Assembly: GCA_035325705.1 (NCBI GenBank)
Contig: DAOKZI010000007.1
Coordinates: forward strand, 121,715-185,714
From: Ga0077536 sp035325705
GTDB taxonomy: Bacteria; Pseudomonadota; Gammaproteobacteria; Ga0077536
Reading direction: 5' to 3'
Length of the DNA stretch: 64,000 bases
The notes under the pieces are model-generated. The model was not told the origin of the DNA. It worked only from the letters and a program-made list of their open reading frames with translations, and made no database searches. The position numbers were made by a program, and so were the translations under genes. Below, in pieces: positions 47,488 through 58,428 of the stretch. How positions within the stretch are numbered: position 1 is the stretch's first letter; each line of letters starts with the position of its first letter.

Positions 47488-50400
47488 ATGATCGCAGCGC
47501 CGCCGTCCCGTCATCTTCGTCATCGGTGCCCGACACTGATCGCCGCGAGCCTGTGCTCGCTGTTCTGCTCGAGCGGTCCCGCGCACGCCGAGCTGCCCGT
47601 GCCCTGCGCGCCGGCCTGCACGGTCGGCGCGCAGCAGTTCACCTGGCGCGCCGCGGGCTCGACCAGCGAGTATCTCGTCAACGGGCCGAGCGCAGTGGTC
47701 AAGCAGGCGCTACAGAACGAGACCTTCAACTGGGCGAGCTTCAACGTCGGCGCCGGCAATACGGTGGAGTTCCGGCAGCCCTCGAGCAGCGCGGTCGCGC
47801 TGAACCGGATCTTTCAGGCCGATCCCTCGCGCATCCAGGGCGCGCTGCGCGCGAACGGCCAGGTCTATCTGATCAACCAGAACGGTCTCGTGTTCGGCCC
47901 GGGCGCGAAGGTCGACGTCAACACGCTGCTGGCCTCGTCGATCGATCTCAATCCCGCGATCGCGAAGCTCTTCGAGCAGATCGGGCTCACCAACGCCGTC
48001 CAGCAGACGCGCCTGCCGCCGCTGCGGAACACGACGGGCGCGACGCCCGGCACGGTGGAGGTACAGGGCGGCGCGCGGATCGGCGCGCAGGAGAACGGCC
48101 GCGTGATCCTCGTCGGCGGCGAAGTGAAGAACGCGGGGACGATCGAGGCGAGCGGCGCGGGCGGGCAGGTGATCCTCGCCGCGGCGAAGGACGAGGTGTA
48201 CCTCTTCTTCCCGGACGATCCGGATCTGCGCGGGCTCGGCGTCGAGCTCGGCGAGGGCGGCACGGTCGAGAACCTCGGCCATATCCTCGCGCGGCGGGGC
48301 TCGATCACGCTCGCCGGCCTCACCGTGAACCAGCGCGGCGTGCTGCGCGCGACCACGGCCGTCGACGTCAACGGCTCGATCCGGCTGCAGGCGCGCGATC
48401 GCGTGACGCAGGTGCTGCCCACCGACGGCCGGCAAATCCCGCAGCCTGTGCGCGCCGGCGCGGTGACGCTCGCGAGCGGCAGCACGACCGAGGTGATCCC
48501 GGATCCCGAGGACACCGGCACCGCGATCGACGATCAGGAGACGCGCTCCTCGCTGGTCGCGATCGACGGCCGCGACGTGACGGTCGCGGGCGGCGCGACG
48601 ATCCGCGCGACGGGCGGCCGCATCCGCATCGAGGCCGACGACGCGCCGGCGGCGCTCGGCACGGCGACGGCAGGGACGCTGCGCATCGGCAGCGGCGCGA
48701 CGCTGGATGCGAGCGGCGTCGCCAGGGTGAAGCTGCCGATGTCGCGCAACGTCGCGACGGTCGAGGTGCGCGGCAACGAGCTCGCCGGCTCGCCGGTGCA
48801 GCGCGACGGCGTGCTGTTCGGCAAGAAGCTCAGCTTCGACCTGCGCAAGCCGCTGCCGAAGATCGCGAACCTGCAGGCCGGCCTCGACAATCTCCAGCGC
48901 AGCGGCGCCGAGCGCGCGACGCCCGGCGGCAGCATCGTGCTCGAGGCCTTCGAGTCCGTGACCGTCGACACCGGCGCGACGCTGGACGTCAGCGGCGGCA
49001 GCGTCGAGTACGAGGCGGGCTTCCTCGACACCACGCGGCTCATCTTCCAGGGACGGCTCATCGACATCGCGGACGCCGATCCGCTGCTGCGCTACGACGG
49101 CGTGCTCGACGTCCTCGAATACACGCACCGCAAGTGGGGCGGGCAGACGACGCAGTACTTCAATCCCTTCGGCGCCGGCATGCGCGGCAGCCTGCGGACT
49201 TTCGAGCCCGGCTATGTCGAAGGCAAGGACGCGGGCAGCATCGACATCGAGGCGCTGCATGCGAGCGTCGCCGGCCAGCTCCTCGCTCGCACCACCGCGG
49301 GCCTCCATCAGCATCGAGTGCCCGGCGCGGACGGCGGCTACGCGCGGCCCTGGGAAGCGCTCGCGCGCGGCGGCCGCGTGCGCGTGTCCGCGGTCGGCGA
49401 CGCGCTGGTGATCGATCGCGAGGGCCTGCCCTTCGCTGCCCTCGGTGTCCAGTCCTATGCCTTCGAGCTCGCCGCGTTCGAACTCGCCGCGGGCGCGACG
49501 CTCGATCTCGGCGCCGGCGGCGCGCTGGACGTCGCCGCGGCCGGCGCGGTCAGGATCGGCGGTACGCTGCGCGCGCAGTCCGGCAGCGTGTCGCTGACCG
49601 CGGGCGCCGGCTTCGACGATGGACGCGGTCTGCTTTCGCTCGCGCCGGGCGCGCGCATCGACGTCGCCGGCGGCTGGGTGCGCGATGCGCGCCCGGGCAC
49701 GACGCCGGTGCCGCGCGATGCGCGCTGGATCGACGGCGGCCGCATCGCGCTCGACAGCCGCGGCGATCTGCGGCTCGCCGCGGGCAGCACGCTGGACGTC
49801 ACGTCCGGTGCGCTGATGGAGGTCGACGGCGCGCTCACGCCCGGCGCCGGCGGGCGCATCGCGCTCGCCGCGCAGGCCGATCGCCAGCTCGCCGCGCTTT
49901 CGCCGGACATCGACATCGCGGCGACGCTGCGCGCGTATACCTTCCAAGGCGCGAGTGTGTCGAGCTTCAGCGCCGATGTGCCCGAGATCCGGATCGGCGG
50001 CGCGAGCGACGGCGAGCGCGGCACCTGGCAGGTACCGCTCACGCTGTTCGCCGACGCGGGCTTCGGCGCGATCGAGCTCGCGAGCAAGGAGCGCGGTCTC
50101 GCCGTCGCCGACGGCACGCGCATCGAGCTCGCCGCGCGCAATCTGGTGCGCGTCAACGGCGATGCTCGCGCGCTCGCCACCGGCGGCAGCCTGCCGGCGA
50201 CCGGCACGCCGCTCGCGGAATTCACGCGCATCGAGCTCTTGCACCCGGCGTATCGACAGGCGACGCGCCTGGCGCTGTCCGCCGATCCGTTTCTCGCCAG
50301 CCAGTCGCCGGCGCTCGCCAACGACGATCTGCTGCGCATCGGCAGCGGCGCGCGGCTCGCCGTGACGCCGGGCGGCGCGATCGCCCTCGCGGCCGACGTG

Positions 50401-53400
50401 CCGATCGTCGTCGCCGGCGAGCTGCGCGCGCCGGGCGGCCGGATCGCGGCCGAACTCGCCGTCAACACGGACTTCGGCTATGACGCGGGCCGCGCGATCT
50501 GGCTGACGCCGACGGCGCGGCTCGATGCGAGCGCCGTCACTGTCGCCGCGCCGGCCGACGAGACGGGCCGGATCGCGCAGCTCGCGCGCCATGCCGGCGG
50601 CACGGTGAGCCTGAAGGCGTCCGAGGGCTATGTGATCGGCATCGCGGGCTCGACGATCGACGTGTCGGGCGCTGTGGCCGCGCTCGACGTGACGCTGCGC
50701 GACGGCGCGGCGGGCACGCGTTACGCGCGGACTCCGGTTGCGCTCGATGCCGGCCGCCTCGAGCTCGCGAGCTCGAACGGCTTCGCGCTGTTCTCGACGC
50801 TGGCCGGCAGTGCGGACGGCGCGCTGGGCGCGAGCGCGGGCACGCTGGCATTGACGCTGGACGGCGAGCTGCGCCGGGGCAATCTGGCCGTATTGCTGAG
50901 CGGCGGCAGCGCGTTTCCCGAGCAACCGCTGCGCCTGCAGATCGCGCAGCGGGCACAGGCCTTCGGCGGCAGCGCGCCGGCTGCGATCGGCAATGCTTTC
51001 GTCGGCATCGGCCGCTTCGATGCCGAGGCCTACACGCGCGGCGGCTTCGCTTCGCTGGAGCTCGCCGCGCGCCCCTCGCAGCTCCAGCGCGGCCCGAACA
51101 TCGGCAGCGATCCGTTGATGGAAGCGCGCATCGAGCTCGTCGGCGACGTGAACCTCGTCGTGCCCGAGCGTCTGGTGCTCGATGCGCCGATCGTGCAGTC
51201 CGACGGCGGCGACGCGCGTCTCGCCGCCGCCTACGTCGCCCTCGGTTTCCAGCAGGAATCCTTCGTCACCTCGGACACGCCGCTGCCCGCGAGCCCTACC
51301 GAAGAGCCTGCGATCAAATGGTTCTCGGCGACACCGGGCAGCGGCGGCCTGCACGTCGACGCGGGCTTCCTCGAGCTCGTCGGCTTCACCGCGCTGCGCG
51401 GCTTCGGTGGCGATCCCGTAGTCTTCGACAGCGCGAGCGACATCCGGCTGCGCGGCCTGCGCGCGCCGTCCGCGAGCTCGCGACGCATCGAAGGGGCGCT
51501 CGCGATCGCGAGCGATCTGGTGCTCGCCGCGCAGCGGATCTACACCAGCACGCTCAGCGACTTCCGCATCCTCAACGCGGCCGACGGCGGCCTCGTGCGC
51601 TTCAGCGGCGGCGGCAACGAAGCGCTGCCGCTCAGCGCGGGCGGCGCGCTCGGCGTGGTCTCCGATCGCATCGAGCAGCTCGGCACGCTGATGGCGCCGT
51701 TCGGCAGCATCGCGCTCGATGCGCAGACCAGTCTCGTGCTCGGCGCCACGAGCCTCACTTCGGTGACGGGCAACGGCCGCAGCGTGCTCTTCGGCGAGAC
51801 GCAGATCGGTGAATGGGTGTTTCCATTCCAGAGCATCGAGCGGCCGACGCGCGTGTTCGACGCCGCGCCCGTGGCCGAGGTCGGTGAGCACTTGCCGGAG
51901 AAGCGTATCCGCCTGCTCGCCGACGGCCTGGCCGGCGGCCAGCCGGCCGGCCGGATCGCGCTGTCGCCCGGCGCGCGCATCGACACGCGCAGCGGCGGCG
52001 ATCTCATCGCGACGGAGTTCCTGCCGGGCCCGCAAGGGCAGATCGATCTGCTGACCAGTGATGCGGAGAACGGTAGCTTTGCGCTGCTGCCGGCGCTGAG
52101 CGACGCCGTGGCGCCTTTCGATCCGCTGTACTCGCCGGACTTCGCATACGCGATCGGCACGCGCATAACGATCGCGAACGCCTCGACCAGCGGGCTCGCG
52201 CCCGGCAGCTACCTCGTGCTGCCGGCGCGCTATGCATTGCTGCCGGGCGCGGTGCTGCTGACGCCCGTCTCGAGCGCGGGCGCTGCGCTCGCGAACAGCA
52301 CGCTGCCGCTCGCGACGGCGGACGGGCGACCGATCGTCACGGGCAGCCTGCAGCGCGATGCGCGCGGCCTGCCGGCGCTGATCGAGCAGCGCTTCGTCGT
52401 CGAGGATCGCGCGGCGATCGACGCGCGGGGCGAATACCGTGTCACGGACGCGAACGATTTCTTCACCGCGCAGGCCGCGGCCAAGGGCGTCGCGACGCCG
52501 CTGCTGCCGCGGGATGCGGGGGCCTTGAGCGTGAACGCGAACGCTGCGTTGAGCCTCGGCGCGAGCATCGTGCACGACACGGGCAGCGGCCGCGGCGCGC
52601 GCGTCGACATCGGCGCGGAGCGGATCGCGATCGTCGAGGGCGCCACAGGCGCGACGGACGCGGTCGAGCTCGTCGCTGCGGATCTGATGGCGCTGAACGC
52701 GGACAGCCTGCTGATTGGCGGAGCGCGCAGCGTCGCGGGCAGCACGACGAGGATCGATCGCGTCGATACGCGCGAGCTCAGCGTTCGCGCCGGCACGCAG
52801 CTCCACGTGCCCGAGCTGCTGCTCGTCGCGAGCGAGACGCTGGACGTCGGCGCGAACGTCGGCCTGCGCGGTGAAGGCGGGCGCCGCGGCGAGACGCGCA
52901 GCACGCTCGCGATCGCGGGCGACAATGCGCTGCTCGTCGCGAGCAGCGATCGCTTGCCGCTGGTGTCGCGCTCGGCGGTCGGCGCGAGTCCCGCCGCCGC
53001 GCTGGTCGTGGACGGCAGTGCAAATCTTTTCGGCGCCGGCAGCCTCGTGCTCGACAGCAGCGGCGCCAGCGAGGTCGCGGGCAGCCTGCTCGTCGGCAAT
53101 GGCGGCGGCCTGCGCCTCGGCGCCGACGCCATCGCGCTGGGCGACGTGCACGACGGCTACACCGGCCTCGCGCTGGCCGCGGCGCGCCTGCAGGGCTTGG
53201 GCGTCAGTGCTCTCGAGTTGGCATCCGGTAATACGCTGTCGCTGTTCGGCAGCTTCACGCTGGCGCTCGACTCGATCCTCATCGATGCGCCGGGTCTCGT
53301 CGGGCAGACGAACGGCGCGAGCGTGGCATTGCTCGCGAAGGACATTCGCTTGCAGAACACGCAGGGCGGTGCATCGACCGGCAACGCGGCGGATGGCACG

Positions 53401-56400
53401 CTGCTGCGCCTGGCGGCACGCGCCGATGCGAGCGACGGGCTCGACCTTACCCTCGGCGAGGCGGCGGGCGTGGACGCGGCCGGCGTCGACGGCGGCGATT
53501 TCGACGTCACGGGCTTCGCTGCGGTGAGCATCGAGGCGGGCACGATCCTCGGTGTCGGGCGGCACGTGCTGGACGTCGATGCGACGACGCTGAACCTCGC
53601 GAGCGGCATCGTCGGCAGCCTCTCCGGCCAGTCGCTCGCGATCGAGACGAGCGGGACCTTGAGCAGCATGGGTCATGCAAACGTGGAGGTCGCGAGCATC
53701 GCGCCCAGCCTGCTCGGCGGCCAAGTGTCGCTGAGCGGCGCGCAGCTCACGCACAGCGGTCTCGTCTATGCGCCCGGCGGCAACATCGAGCTCGCGAGCA
53801 CGGCGGGCAGCGCAACGATCGCGGGCGTCGTCGATGCCGCGGGTTTGTCGACGCTCGACTTCGGGCTGACGACGCTGGGCACGCCGGGCGGCCGCGTGAC
53901 GCTGCGTGCGACGGGCGGTGATCTGCGGCTCACGCCCGCGGCCGTCGTCGATGTTTCCGGCGGCAGCGGCGCGCAGGCGGGCAGCGGCGGCGATCTGCGG
54001 CTCGAGGCGATCGGCGGCACGCTGGACGTCGCCGCGGGTGCCGCGCTCCGTGGCAGCGCAGCCGCGAGCGTCGCCGGCAGCCGCTTGTTCGTCGATGCCA
54101 CGCGGCTCGGCGGCGGACTGTCCGGTCTCGCCGCGCGGCTCGCGCGCGGCGATTTCACGCAGGCACAGTCCCTGCGCGTGCGCGGCGCGGGCGAGAATCT
54201 CGTACTCGATGCTGGCGCGACGCTCGCCGCGCAGTTCTTGCAGCTCTCGGCCGATCGCGGTGACGTCGAGATCGACGGCGTGCTCGATGCGAGCGGCGAG
54301 TACGCCGGGCGCATCGAGATTGCGGCCGGTGAGACGCTGCGCGTCGGCGCCACGGCCGAGCTGCGCGCGTTCGCGACCGGCGGCTATCTCGCCGCGAGCG
54401 GCGCGGGCTATGACGACGGCCGTCCCGGCGGCACGGTCACATTGTTCGCGCCGGACGGCAGGCTGGAGCTCGATGGCGGCCTCATCGACGTGCACGGCAC
54501 GCGCCTGAACGCGGACGGCACGCTCGGCGAGGACGCGACGGGCCGCGCGCAACTGATGGCGCGGCGAACCTCCGCGTCGGCCATCGACAGCAGCGCGGTG
54601 GCGACGAGCATCGCCGGCGCGCGGCAGATCGAAGTCTTCGGCAACCAGCGCTATACCACGGCGCAGATCGGCAATGTCGTCGCCGACGCGGCGGCCTTCG
54701 GCAACGATGCCGGCGCCGTGCTCGCCGCGCTCGGGCTCGCCGGCAACCCGGCGGCGCGCGCCGCGGCGGGCGTCGAGATCCGTGCGAACGGCGATTTGAA
54801 TTTCTCGAGCCTGGGTCTCGATCTCACGATGCTGTTCGATGCGACGAAGCTGCAGCCGGGCCTGCTCAGCGTGCGCAGCGCGGGCACGCTGAGCTTGGAC
54901 GGCGACATCGTCGACGGCACGATCGACGATCGCTTCAACCGCCGCATCGCCGATACGAATTTTAGCTGGGGCTATGCGTTCACGGGCGGCGCGGATCTCG
55001 ATGCGGCGGACTTCGGCGCGGTGATCCGGGAGGCGGGCGATCTCGTGATCGGCGCGAACGCGGATGTCGTCACCGGCACGGGCGACATCCGTCTCGCCTC
55101 GGGCGGCGATCTCGAGTTCGGCACGAATGCGACGGTGCAGGCCATCGGGCGTCACCTCGAGGCCGACTTCCGCGGCACGATCTCGGACGGCTTCACCGGC
55201 GTCAACGACAACTTCCAGCAGACGGCGGCGCGCCGCTTCCTGCCCGGCGTGTCCTTTCCGGAAGCCGCGGGCGACATTCGCTTGAGCGCCGCGGGCGACA
55301 TGCGGGCGACGCGCCCGACGCAGCCCCTCTCGCAGTGGGTGACGCGCATCGGCGGCAGCGGCATCGGCGGCGACGTCGGCAACGCGCCGGACGCCTGGGG
55401 CGTCGTGCTCGGCAGCTATGCGGGCAACGTCGGCACGTTCGGCGGCGGCAGCATCAGCGCCGACGCCGGCGGCGACGTGCTCGGCCTGCAGCTCAGCAAC
55501 GTCAGCGTCGGCCGCCAGGAGGGCGTCAACAGCTACAACCGTGCGACGCGCGTGTGGACCGTCGACAGCAACGTCGTCGACGAGCTCGGCGGCGGCCGCA
55601 TCGAAGTGCTCGCGGGCGGTAGCGCGATGGGCCTCGACCTGCACGTGACGCGCGGCGCTGCGCGGGTAAAGGCGGGGCGGGCGATCGGCGGTCTCGACAC
55701 CGGCGCGTCGATCGATTATCCGCGGCTCTTCCTCGGTGACGCCCGCGTCCGCCTCGAAGCCGCGGGGAACATCGAGCTCGGCACCGTCATCGATCCGAAT
55801 ACCCTGACGCTCGCGACGGCGCCCAATGCCAATCCGCAGCCGGGCGGTAATGCGTTCTTCGAGACCTTCTATCTGACGATGACGCAGCACTCCGCGCTCG
55901 ATCTGCTCAGCACGGCGGGTGACATCGTCTTGCGCAATGACACGGCCGGCACGAGCGGTGTCGCCGTCGTCTCGGACACGCCCGATCTGCTCGTCAATCT
56001 CTATCCGGGCGACGTGGGCGTCTACGCGGCGAGCGGACGCATCGGCGTCGCGCAGCGCATGAACCTGCTGCCGACTGCGCGCGGCAGTTTGCGCCTGGTC
56101 GCGGCCGAGGACATCGGGCTCGCCGCGCAGAACGCGACGATCGGCCAGATCGTGCAGCTCGACACGGATCCGAGCCTGCTGCCGAGCCTGGGGAGGGGCT
56201 ACACCGGCACCGCGCAGGATCCGCAGACGCGAGCCCTGCTGCTGCGGCTGGAGCTGCTGCGCGACGAGCAGGGCCGGCTGCTCGTCGATCACGCGGCGAC
56301 GCCGGTGCACGCGGGCGATCGCGCGCCCAATTTGATCGTCAGCCGCGACGGCGATGTCGCGGATCTCGATCTGAGCCTGGCGAAGTCCACGCAGCTCAGC

Positions 56401-57711
56401 GCCGGCCGCGACCTCACGCAGCTCATCGCGACCGTGCAGAACGTGAACGACTTCGACCTGAGCCTGTTCCTCGCCGGCCGCGATTTCCTCATGAGCGCGC
56501 CCCGGGTGCCGGGCATTGGCCGCCTCACGACCACCAGCGGCATCGGCGTCGACGTCGCGGGGCCCGGCGGCGCGCAGTTCCTGGCCGGGCGCAACATCGA
56601 TCTCGGGACTTCCGTTGGCATTCGATCGATCGGCGACTTCGCGAATCCCGCGCTCGCCGATCGCGGCGCGGATCTGACGCTGCTCGCCGGCCTCGGCACG
56701 GCGCCGGCGTGGGACGCATTCGCCGACGCGTACTTCGATGCGCATGCATCCGCGCTCGAGATCGTCGTCGACGGCGAGCGCTTGCCGAGCACGCGCGAGA
56801 GCTTCCGGCGGCTGCCGCTCGCCTATCAGCGCGAGCACCTGTTGCAGATCCTGTTCGATGAGCTGCGCGCCGCAGGACTCGCCGCCTCCGATCCGGCGCT
56901 GCCGAGCTTCGAAGACTATGGACCGGGCTTCGAGGCCCTCGCGACGCTCTTCCCGGGCCGCTATGCCGGCAACATCCTGACCGCCCTGAGCACCGTGCAG
57001 ACGCAGGACGGCGGCTCGATCAATCTCGCGGTGCCGGGCGGCTTCGTCGATGCCGGCCTGACCTCGACCGCGGGGCTGACGGGCGTAGACGAGTTCAAGG
57101 CCGCGACCGAGCTCGGCTACATCGTGTTCCGCGCCGGCCGCATCAACGCCTTCGTGCGCGACGACTTCGAGGTCAACAGCACGCGCGTGTTCGCGCAACA
57201 GGGCGGCGACATTTTGATCTGGTCCGCGGAAGGCGACATCGACGCCGGGCGCGGCGCGAAGAGCGCGGCGTCGATACCGCTCGTCGAGCCCGTGTTCGAC
57301 GAGCGCGGCAACTTCGTCGCCGAGCCGCCGATCGCGGTCAGCGGCAGCGGCATCCGCAACTTCGCACCGCCCGGCGTGACGCCCGGCACGCTGTACCTGT
57401 TCGCGCCGCGCGGCGTGATCGACGCCGGCGACGCCGGCATCGGCTCCGCCGGCAACATCGTGCTCGGCGCGACGGACGTCATCGGCGCCGACAACATCGA
57501 CGTCGGCGGCCTCGCCGTCGGCGTCCCGACCACCGACACCGGCAGCCTCGCCGCCGGCCTGAGCGGCATCGGCGACATCGCCGCCAGCGCCACCCACGCC
57601 ACCGAAAAAGCCACCGCCGCCGCAGCCGCCGAAGCTGCAGCAGCGGCCGAAGCGGCGGAGCAGACGCAGATGTCGATCATTTCGGTGGAGGTGTTGGGGT
57701 TCGGGGGGTGA
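47488..57711 (+). CDS. TpsA, giant filamentous haemagglutinin-like exoprotein (DUF3739 type)
   Basis: A 3407-aa secreted beta-helix protein. After a signal region (LIAASLCSLFCSSGPAHAE) comes the TPS domain: FNWASFNVGAGNTVEF, ALNRIF, and YLINQNGLVFG at about residues 127-137 (the FHA NPNGI-type motif). Thousands of residues of Gly/Ala/Asp-rich beta-helix repeats follow (many GG-x-hydrophobic-x-hydrophobic strands). The last 100 or so residues (RVFAQQGGDILIWSAEGDIDAGRG... and the closing ISVEVLGFGG) match the DUF3739 C-terminal region of this haemagglutinin subgroup. ATG 47488 lies 2 nt after tpsB. Likely exported by TpsB and kept at the surface or released as an adhesin. No toxin domain is seen at the C-terminus. 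Confidence 0.93.
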   Translation: MIAAPPSRHLRHRCPTLIAASLCSLFCSSGPAHAELPVPCAPACTVGAQQFTWRAAGSTSEYLVNGPSAVVKQALQNETFNWASFNVGAGNTVEFRQPSSSAVALNRIFQADPSRIQGALRANGQVYLINQNGLVFGPGAKVDVNTLLASSIDLNPAIAKLFEQIGLTNAVQQTRLPPLRNTTGATPGTVEVQGGARIGAQENGRVILVGGEVKNAGTIEASGAGGQVILAAAKDEVYLFFPDDPDLRGLGVELGEGGTVENLGHILARRGSITLAGLTVNQRGVLRATTAVDVNGSIRLQARDRVTQVLPTDGRQIPQPVRAGAVTLASGSTTEVIPDPEDTGTAIDDQETRSSLVAIDGRDVTVAGGATIRATGGRIRIEADDAPAALGTATAGTLRIGSGATLDASGVARVKLPMSRNVATVEVRGNELAGSPVQRDGVLFGKKLSFDLRKPLPKIANLQAGLDNLQRSGAERATPGGSIVLEAFESVTVDTGATLDVSGGSVEYEAGFLDTTRLIFQGRLIDIADADPLLRYDGVLDVLEYTHRKWGGQTTQYFNPFGAGMRGSLRTFEPGYVEGKDAGSIDIEALHASVAGQLLARTTAGLHQHRVPGADGGYARPWEALARGGRVRVSAVGDALVIDREGLPFAALGVQSYAFELAAFELAAGATLDLGAGGALDVAAAGAVRIGGTLRAQSGSVSLTAGAGFDDGRGLLSLAPGARIDVAGGWVRDARPGTTPVPRDARWIDGGRIALDSRGDLRLAAGSTLDVTSGALMEVDGALTPGAGGRIALAAQADRQLAALSPDIDIAATLRAYTFQGASVSSFSADVPEIRIGGASDGERGTWQVPLTLFADAGFGAIELASKERGLAVADGTRIELAARNLVRVNGDARALATGGSLPATGTPLAEFTRIELLHPAYRQATRLALSADPFLASQSPALANDDLLRIGSGARLAVTPGGAIALAADVPIVVAGELRAPGGRIAAELAVNTDFGYDAGRAIWLTPTARLDASAVTVAAPADETGRIAQLARHAGGTVSLKASEGYVIGIAGSTIDVSGAVAALDVTLRDGAAGTRYARTPVALDAGRLELASSNGFALFSTLAGSADGALGASAGTLALTLDGELRRGNLAVLLSGGSAFPEQPLRLQIAQRAQAFGGSAPAAIGNAFVGIGRFDAEAYTRGGFASLELAARPSQLQRGPNIGSDPLMEARIELVGDVNLVVPERLVLDAPIVQSDGGDARLAAAYVALGFQQESFVTSDTPLPASPTEEPAIKWFSATPGSGGLHVDAGFLELVGFTALRGFGGDPVVFDSASDIRLRGLRAPSASSRRIEGALAIASDLVLAAQRIYTSTLSDFRILNAADGGLVRFSGGGNEALPLSAGGALGVVSDRIEQLGTLMAPFGSIALDAQTSLVLGATSLTSVTGNGRSVLFGETQIGEWVFPFQSIERPTRVFDAAPVAEVGEHLPEKRIRLLADGLAGGQPAGRIALSPGARIDTRSGGDLIATEFLPGPQGQIDLLTSDAENGSFALLPALSDAVAPFDPLYSPDFAYAIGTRITIANASTSGLAPGSYLVLPARYALLPGAVLLTPVSSAGAALANSTLPLATADGRPIVTGSLQRDARGLPALIEQRFVVEDRAAIDARGEYRVTDANDFFTAQAAAKGVATPLLPRDAGALSVNANAALSLGASIVHDTGSGRGARVDIGAERIAIVEGATGATDAVELVAADLMALNADSLLIGGARSVAGSTTRIDRVDTRELSVRAGTQLHVPELLLVASETLDVGANVGLRGEGGRRGETRSTLAIAGDNALLVASSDRLPLVSRSAVGASPAAALVVDGSANLFGAGSLVLDSSGASEVAGSLLVGNGGGLRLGADAIALGDVHDGYTGLALAAARLQGLGVSALELASGNTLSLFGSFTLALDSILIDAPGLVGQTNGASVALLAKDIRLQNTQGGASTGNAADGTLLRLAARADASDGLDLTLGEAAGVDAAGVDGGDFDVTGFAAVSIEAGTILGVGRHVLDVDATTLNLASGIVGSLSGQSLAIETSGTLSSMGHANVEVASIAPSLLGGQVSLSGAQLTHSGLVYAPGGNIELASTAGSATIAGVVDAAGLSTLDFGLTTLGTPGGRVTLRATGGDLRLTPAAVVDVSGGSGAQAGSGGDLRLEAIGGTLDVAAGAALRGSAAASVAGSRLFVDATRLGGGLSGLAARLARGDFTQAQSLRVRGAGENLVLDAGATLAAQFLQLSADRGDVEIDGVLDASGEYAGRIEIAAGETLRVGATAELRAFATGGYLAASGAGYDDGRPGGTVTLFAPDGRLELDGGLIDVHGTRLNADGTLGEDATGRAQLMARRTSASAIDSSAVATSIAGARQIEVFGNQRYTTAQIGNVVADAAAFGNDAGAVLAALGLAGNPAARAAAGVEIRANGDLNFSSLGLDLTMLFDATKLQPGLLSVRSAGTLSLDGDIVDGTIDDRFNRRIADTNFSWGYAFTGGADLDAADFGAVIREAGDLVIGANADVVTGTGDIRLASGGDLEFGTNATVQAIGRHLEADFRGTISDGFTGVNDNFQQTAARRFLPGVSFPEAAGDIRLSAAGDMRATRPTQPLSQWVTRIGGSGIGGDVGNAPDAWGVVLGSYAGNVGTFGGGSISADAGGDVLGLQLSNVSVGRQEGVNSYNRATRVWTVDSNVVDELGGGRIEVLAGGSAMGLDLHVTRGAARVKAGRAIGGLDTGASIDYPRLFLGDARVRLEAAGNIELGTVIDPNTLTLATAPNANPQPGGNAFFETFYLTMTQHSALDLLSTAGDIVLRNDTAGTSGVAVVSDTPDLLVNLYPGDVGVYAASGRIGVAQRMNLLPTARGSLRLVAAEDIGLAAQNATIGQIVQLDTDPSLLPSLGRGYTGTAQDPQTRALLLRLELLRDEQGRLLVDHAATPVHAGDRAPNLIVSRDGDVADLDLSLAKSTQLSAGRDLTQLIATVQNVNDFDLSLFLAGRDFLMSAPRVPGIGRLTTTSGIGVDVAGPGGAQFLAGRNIDLGTSVGIRSIGDFANPALADRGADLTLLAGLGTAPAWDAFADAYFDAHASALEIVVDGERLPSTRESFRRLPLAYQREHLLQILFDELRAAGLAASDPALPSFEDYGPGFEALATLFPGRYAGNILTALSTVQTQDGGSINLAVPGGFVDAGLTSTAGLTGVDEFKAATELGYIVFRAGRINAFVRDDFEVNSTRVFAQQGGDILIWSAEGDIDAGRGAKSAASIPLVEPVFDERGNFVAEPPIAVSGSGIRNFAPPGVTPGTLYLFAPRGVIDAGDAGIGSAGNIVLGATDVIGADNIDVGGLAVGVPTTDTGSLAAGLSGIGDIAASATHATEKATAAAAAEAAAAAEAAEQTQMSIISVEVLGFGG

Positions 57712-57726
57712 CGGTCATCGCTCCTC

Positions 57727-57832
57727 TTGTAGCCCGGATGAGCGTAGCGAATCCGGGGTCGGCACCAACGATCGCGCCTGCGCGTGACGACCGCCGATCC
57801 CCGGATTCGCTACGCTCATCCGGGCTACAAGA
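57727..57832. repeat. REP doublet, family A, first flank of RAYT 2
   Basis: A direct copy (TTGTAGCCCGGATGAGCGTA form, from 57727) and an inverted copy ending at about 57832. They begin 16 nt after the tpsA stop. Confidence 0.88.
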
Positions 57833-57837
57833 GGTGT

Positions 57838-58368
57838 TCACTCGACTGGCCCGACGGGCAAGCCGACATCCATCGTGCTCATCCAATTAGCCGGCAGCCG
57901 ACCATCGCGAACATGCGCATGAAACGACGACCACGGCCATTCGCCGGGCGCTCGCACATACCCATGCTTCACCGGATTCGCATGGATGTAATCGACGTGT
58001 CGGGCGTAGTCGCCATCATCCGTTATCAGATGTTCCCAATACCGCCGCTGCCAGAGCGCGTGCTCGCCCTGCGCATTGGCTTCGATGCAAACGCCTCGTT
58101 TCTTCAGTTGTCGCGTGAAAGCGCCCTTGATATAGCGCCAGCGCCCCGGAAAGTCGGTATCGCCCGCCGGAAGCGACCAAACGGTATGCAAGTGATCCGG
58201 CATGATCGCGATGGCATGCACGAGAAACGGATAGCGACGTCGAACATGGAGAAAGATGTCGCGCAGCACATCGGCGTGATCCACCAACAAGGTGGCACGC
58301 CGGTTCGCCAGCGCCAGCGTGAAAAACCAGGTGCCACCGGGAGCATAAGCGCGCCGATACGAGACCAT
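57838..58368 (-). mobile_element. RAYT 2: REP-associated tyrosine transposase (Y1/IS200-like)
   Basis: A 176-aa RAYT with GGTWFFTLALANRRATLL, HxH in MPDHLHTVWSLP, WEHLITDDGDYARHVDY and the catalytic tyrosine in DYIHANPVKHGYV. It shares the family layout with RAYT 1 but is clearly diverged and has a longer C-terminus. ATG 58368 (MVSYRR) is chosen by alignment with RAYT 1; ATG 58401 is also in frame. Family A REP doublets flank it on both sides, making a second complete REP-RAYT unit, between the TPS pair and the ExbB/ExbD/TonB genes. Confidence 0.9.
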
Positions 58369-58428
58369 GTCGCCATCATCGACGGTGGTCCGCATCCGCA
58401 ACAGTCAATGCAGTTCCGCCCCCTCTTG

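Noticed and set aside
47526..50483. 985-aa plus-strand frame overlapping tpsA
   Set aside because: Arg/Ala/Gly-rich out-of-frame translation of tpsA with no recognisable features.
47710..57597. Antisense open frame of 3295 aa opposite tpsA
   Set aside because: It is a shadow of GC-rich codon bias. The product is Arg/Ala/Glu/Asp-rich without a signal, domain or ribosome-binding site, while the sense strand encodes an obvious TpsA.
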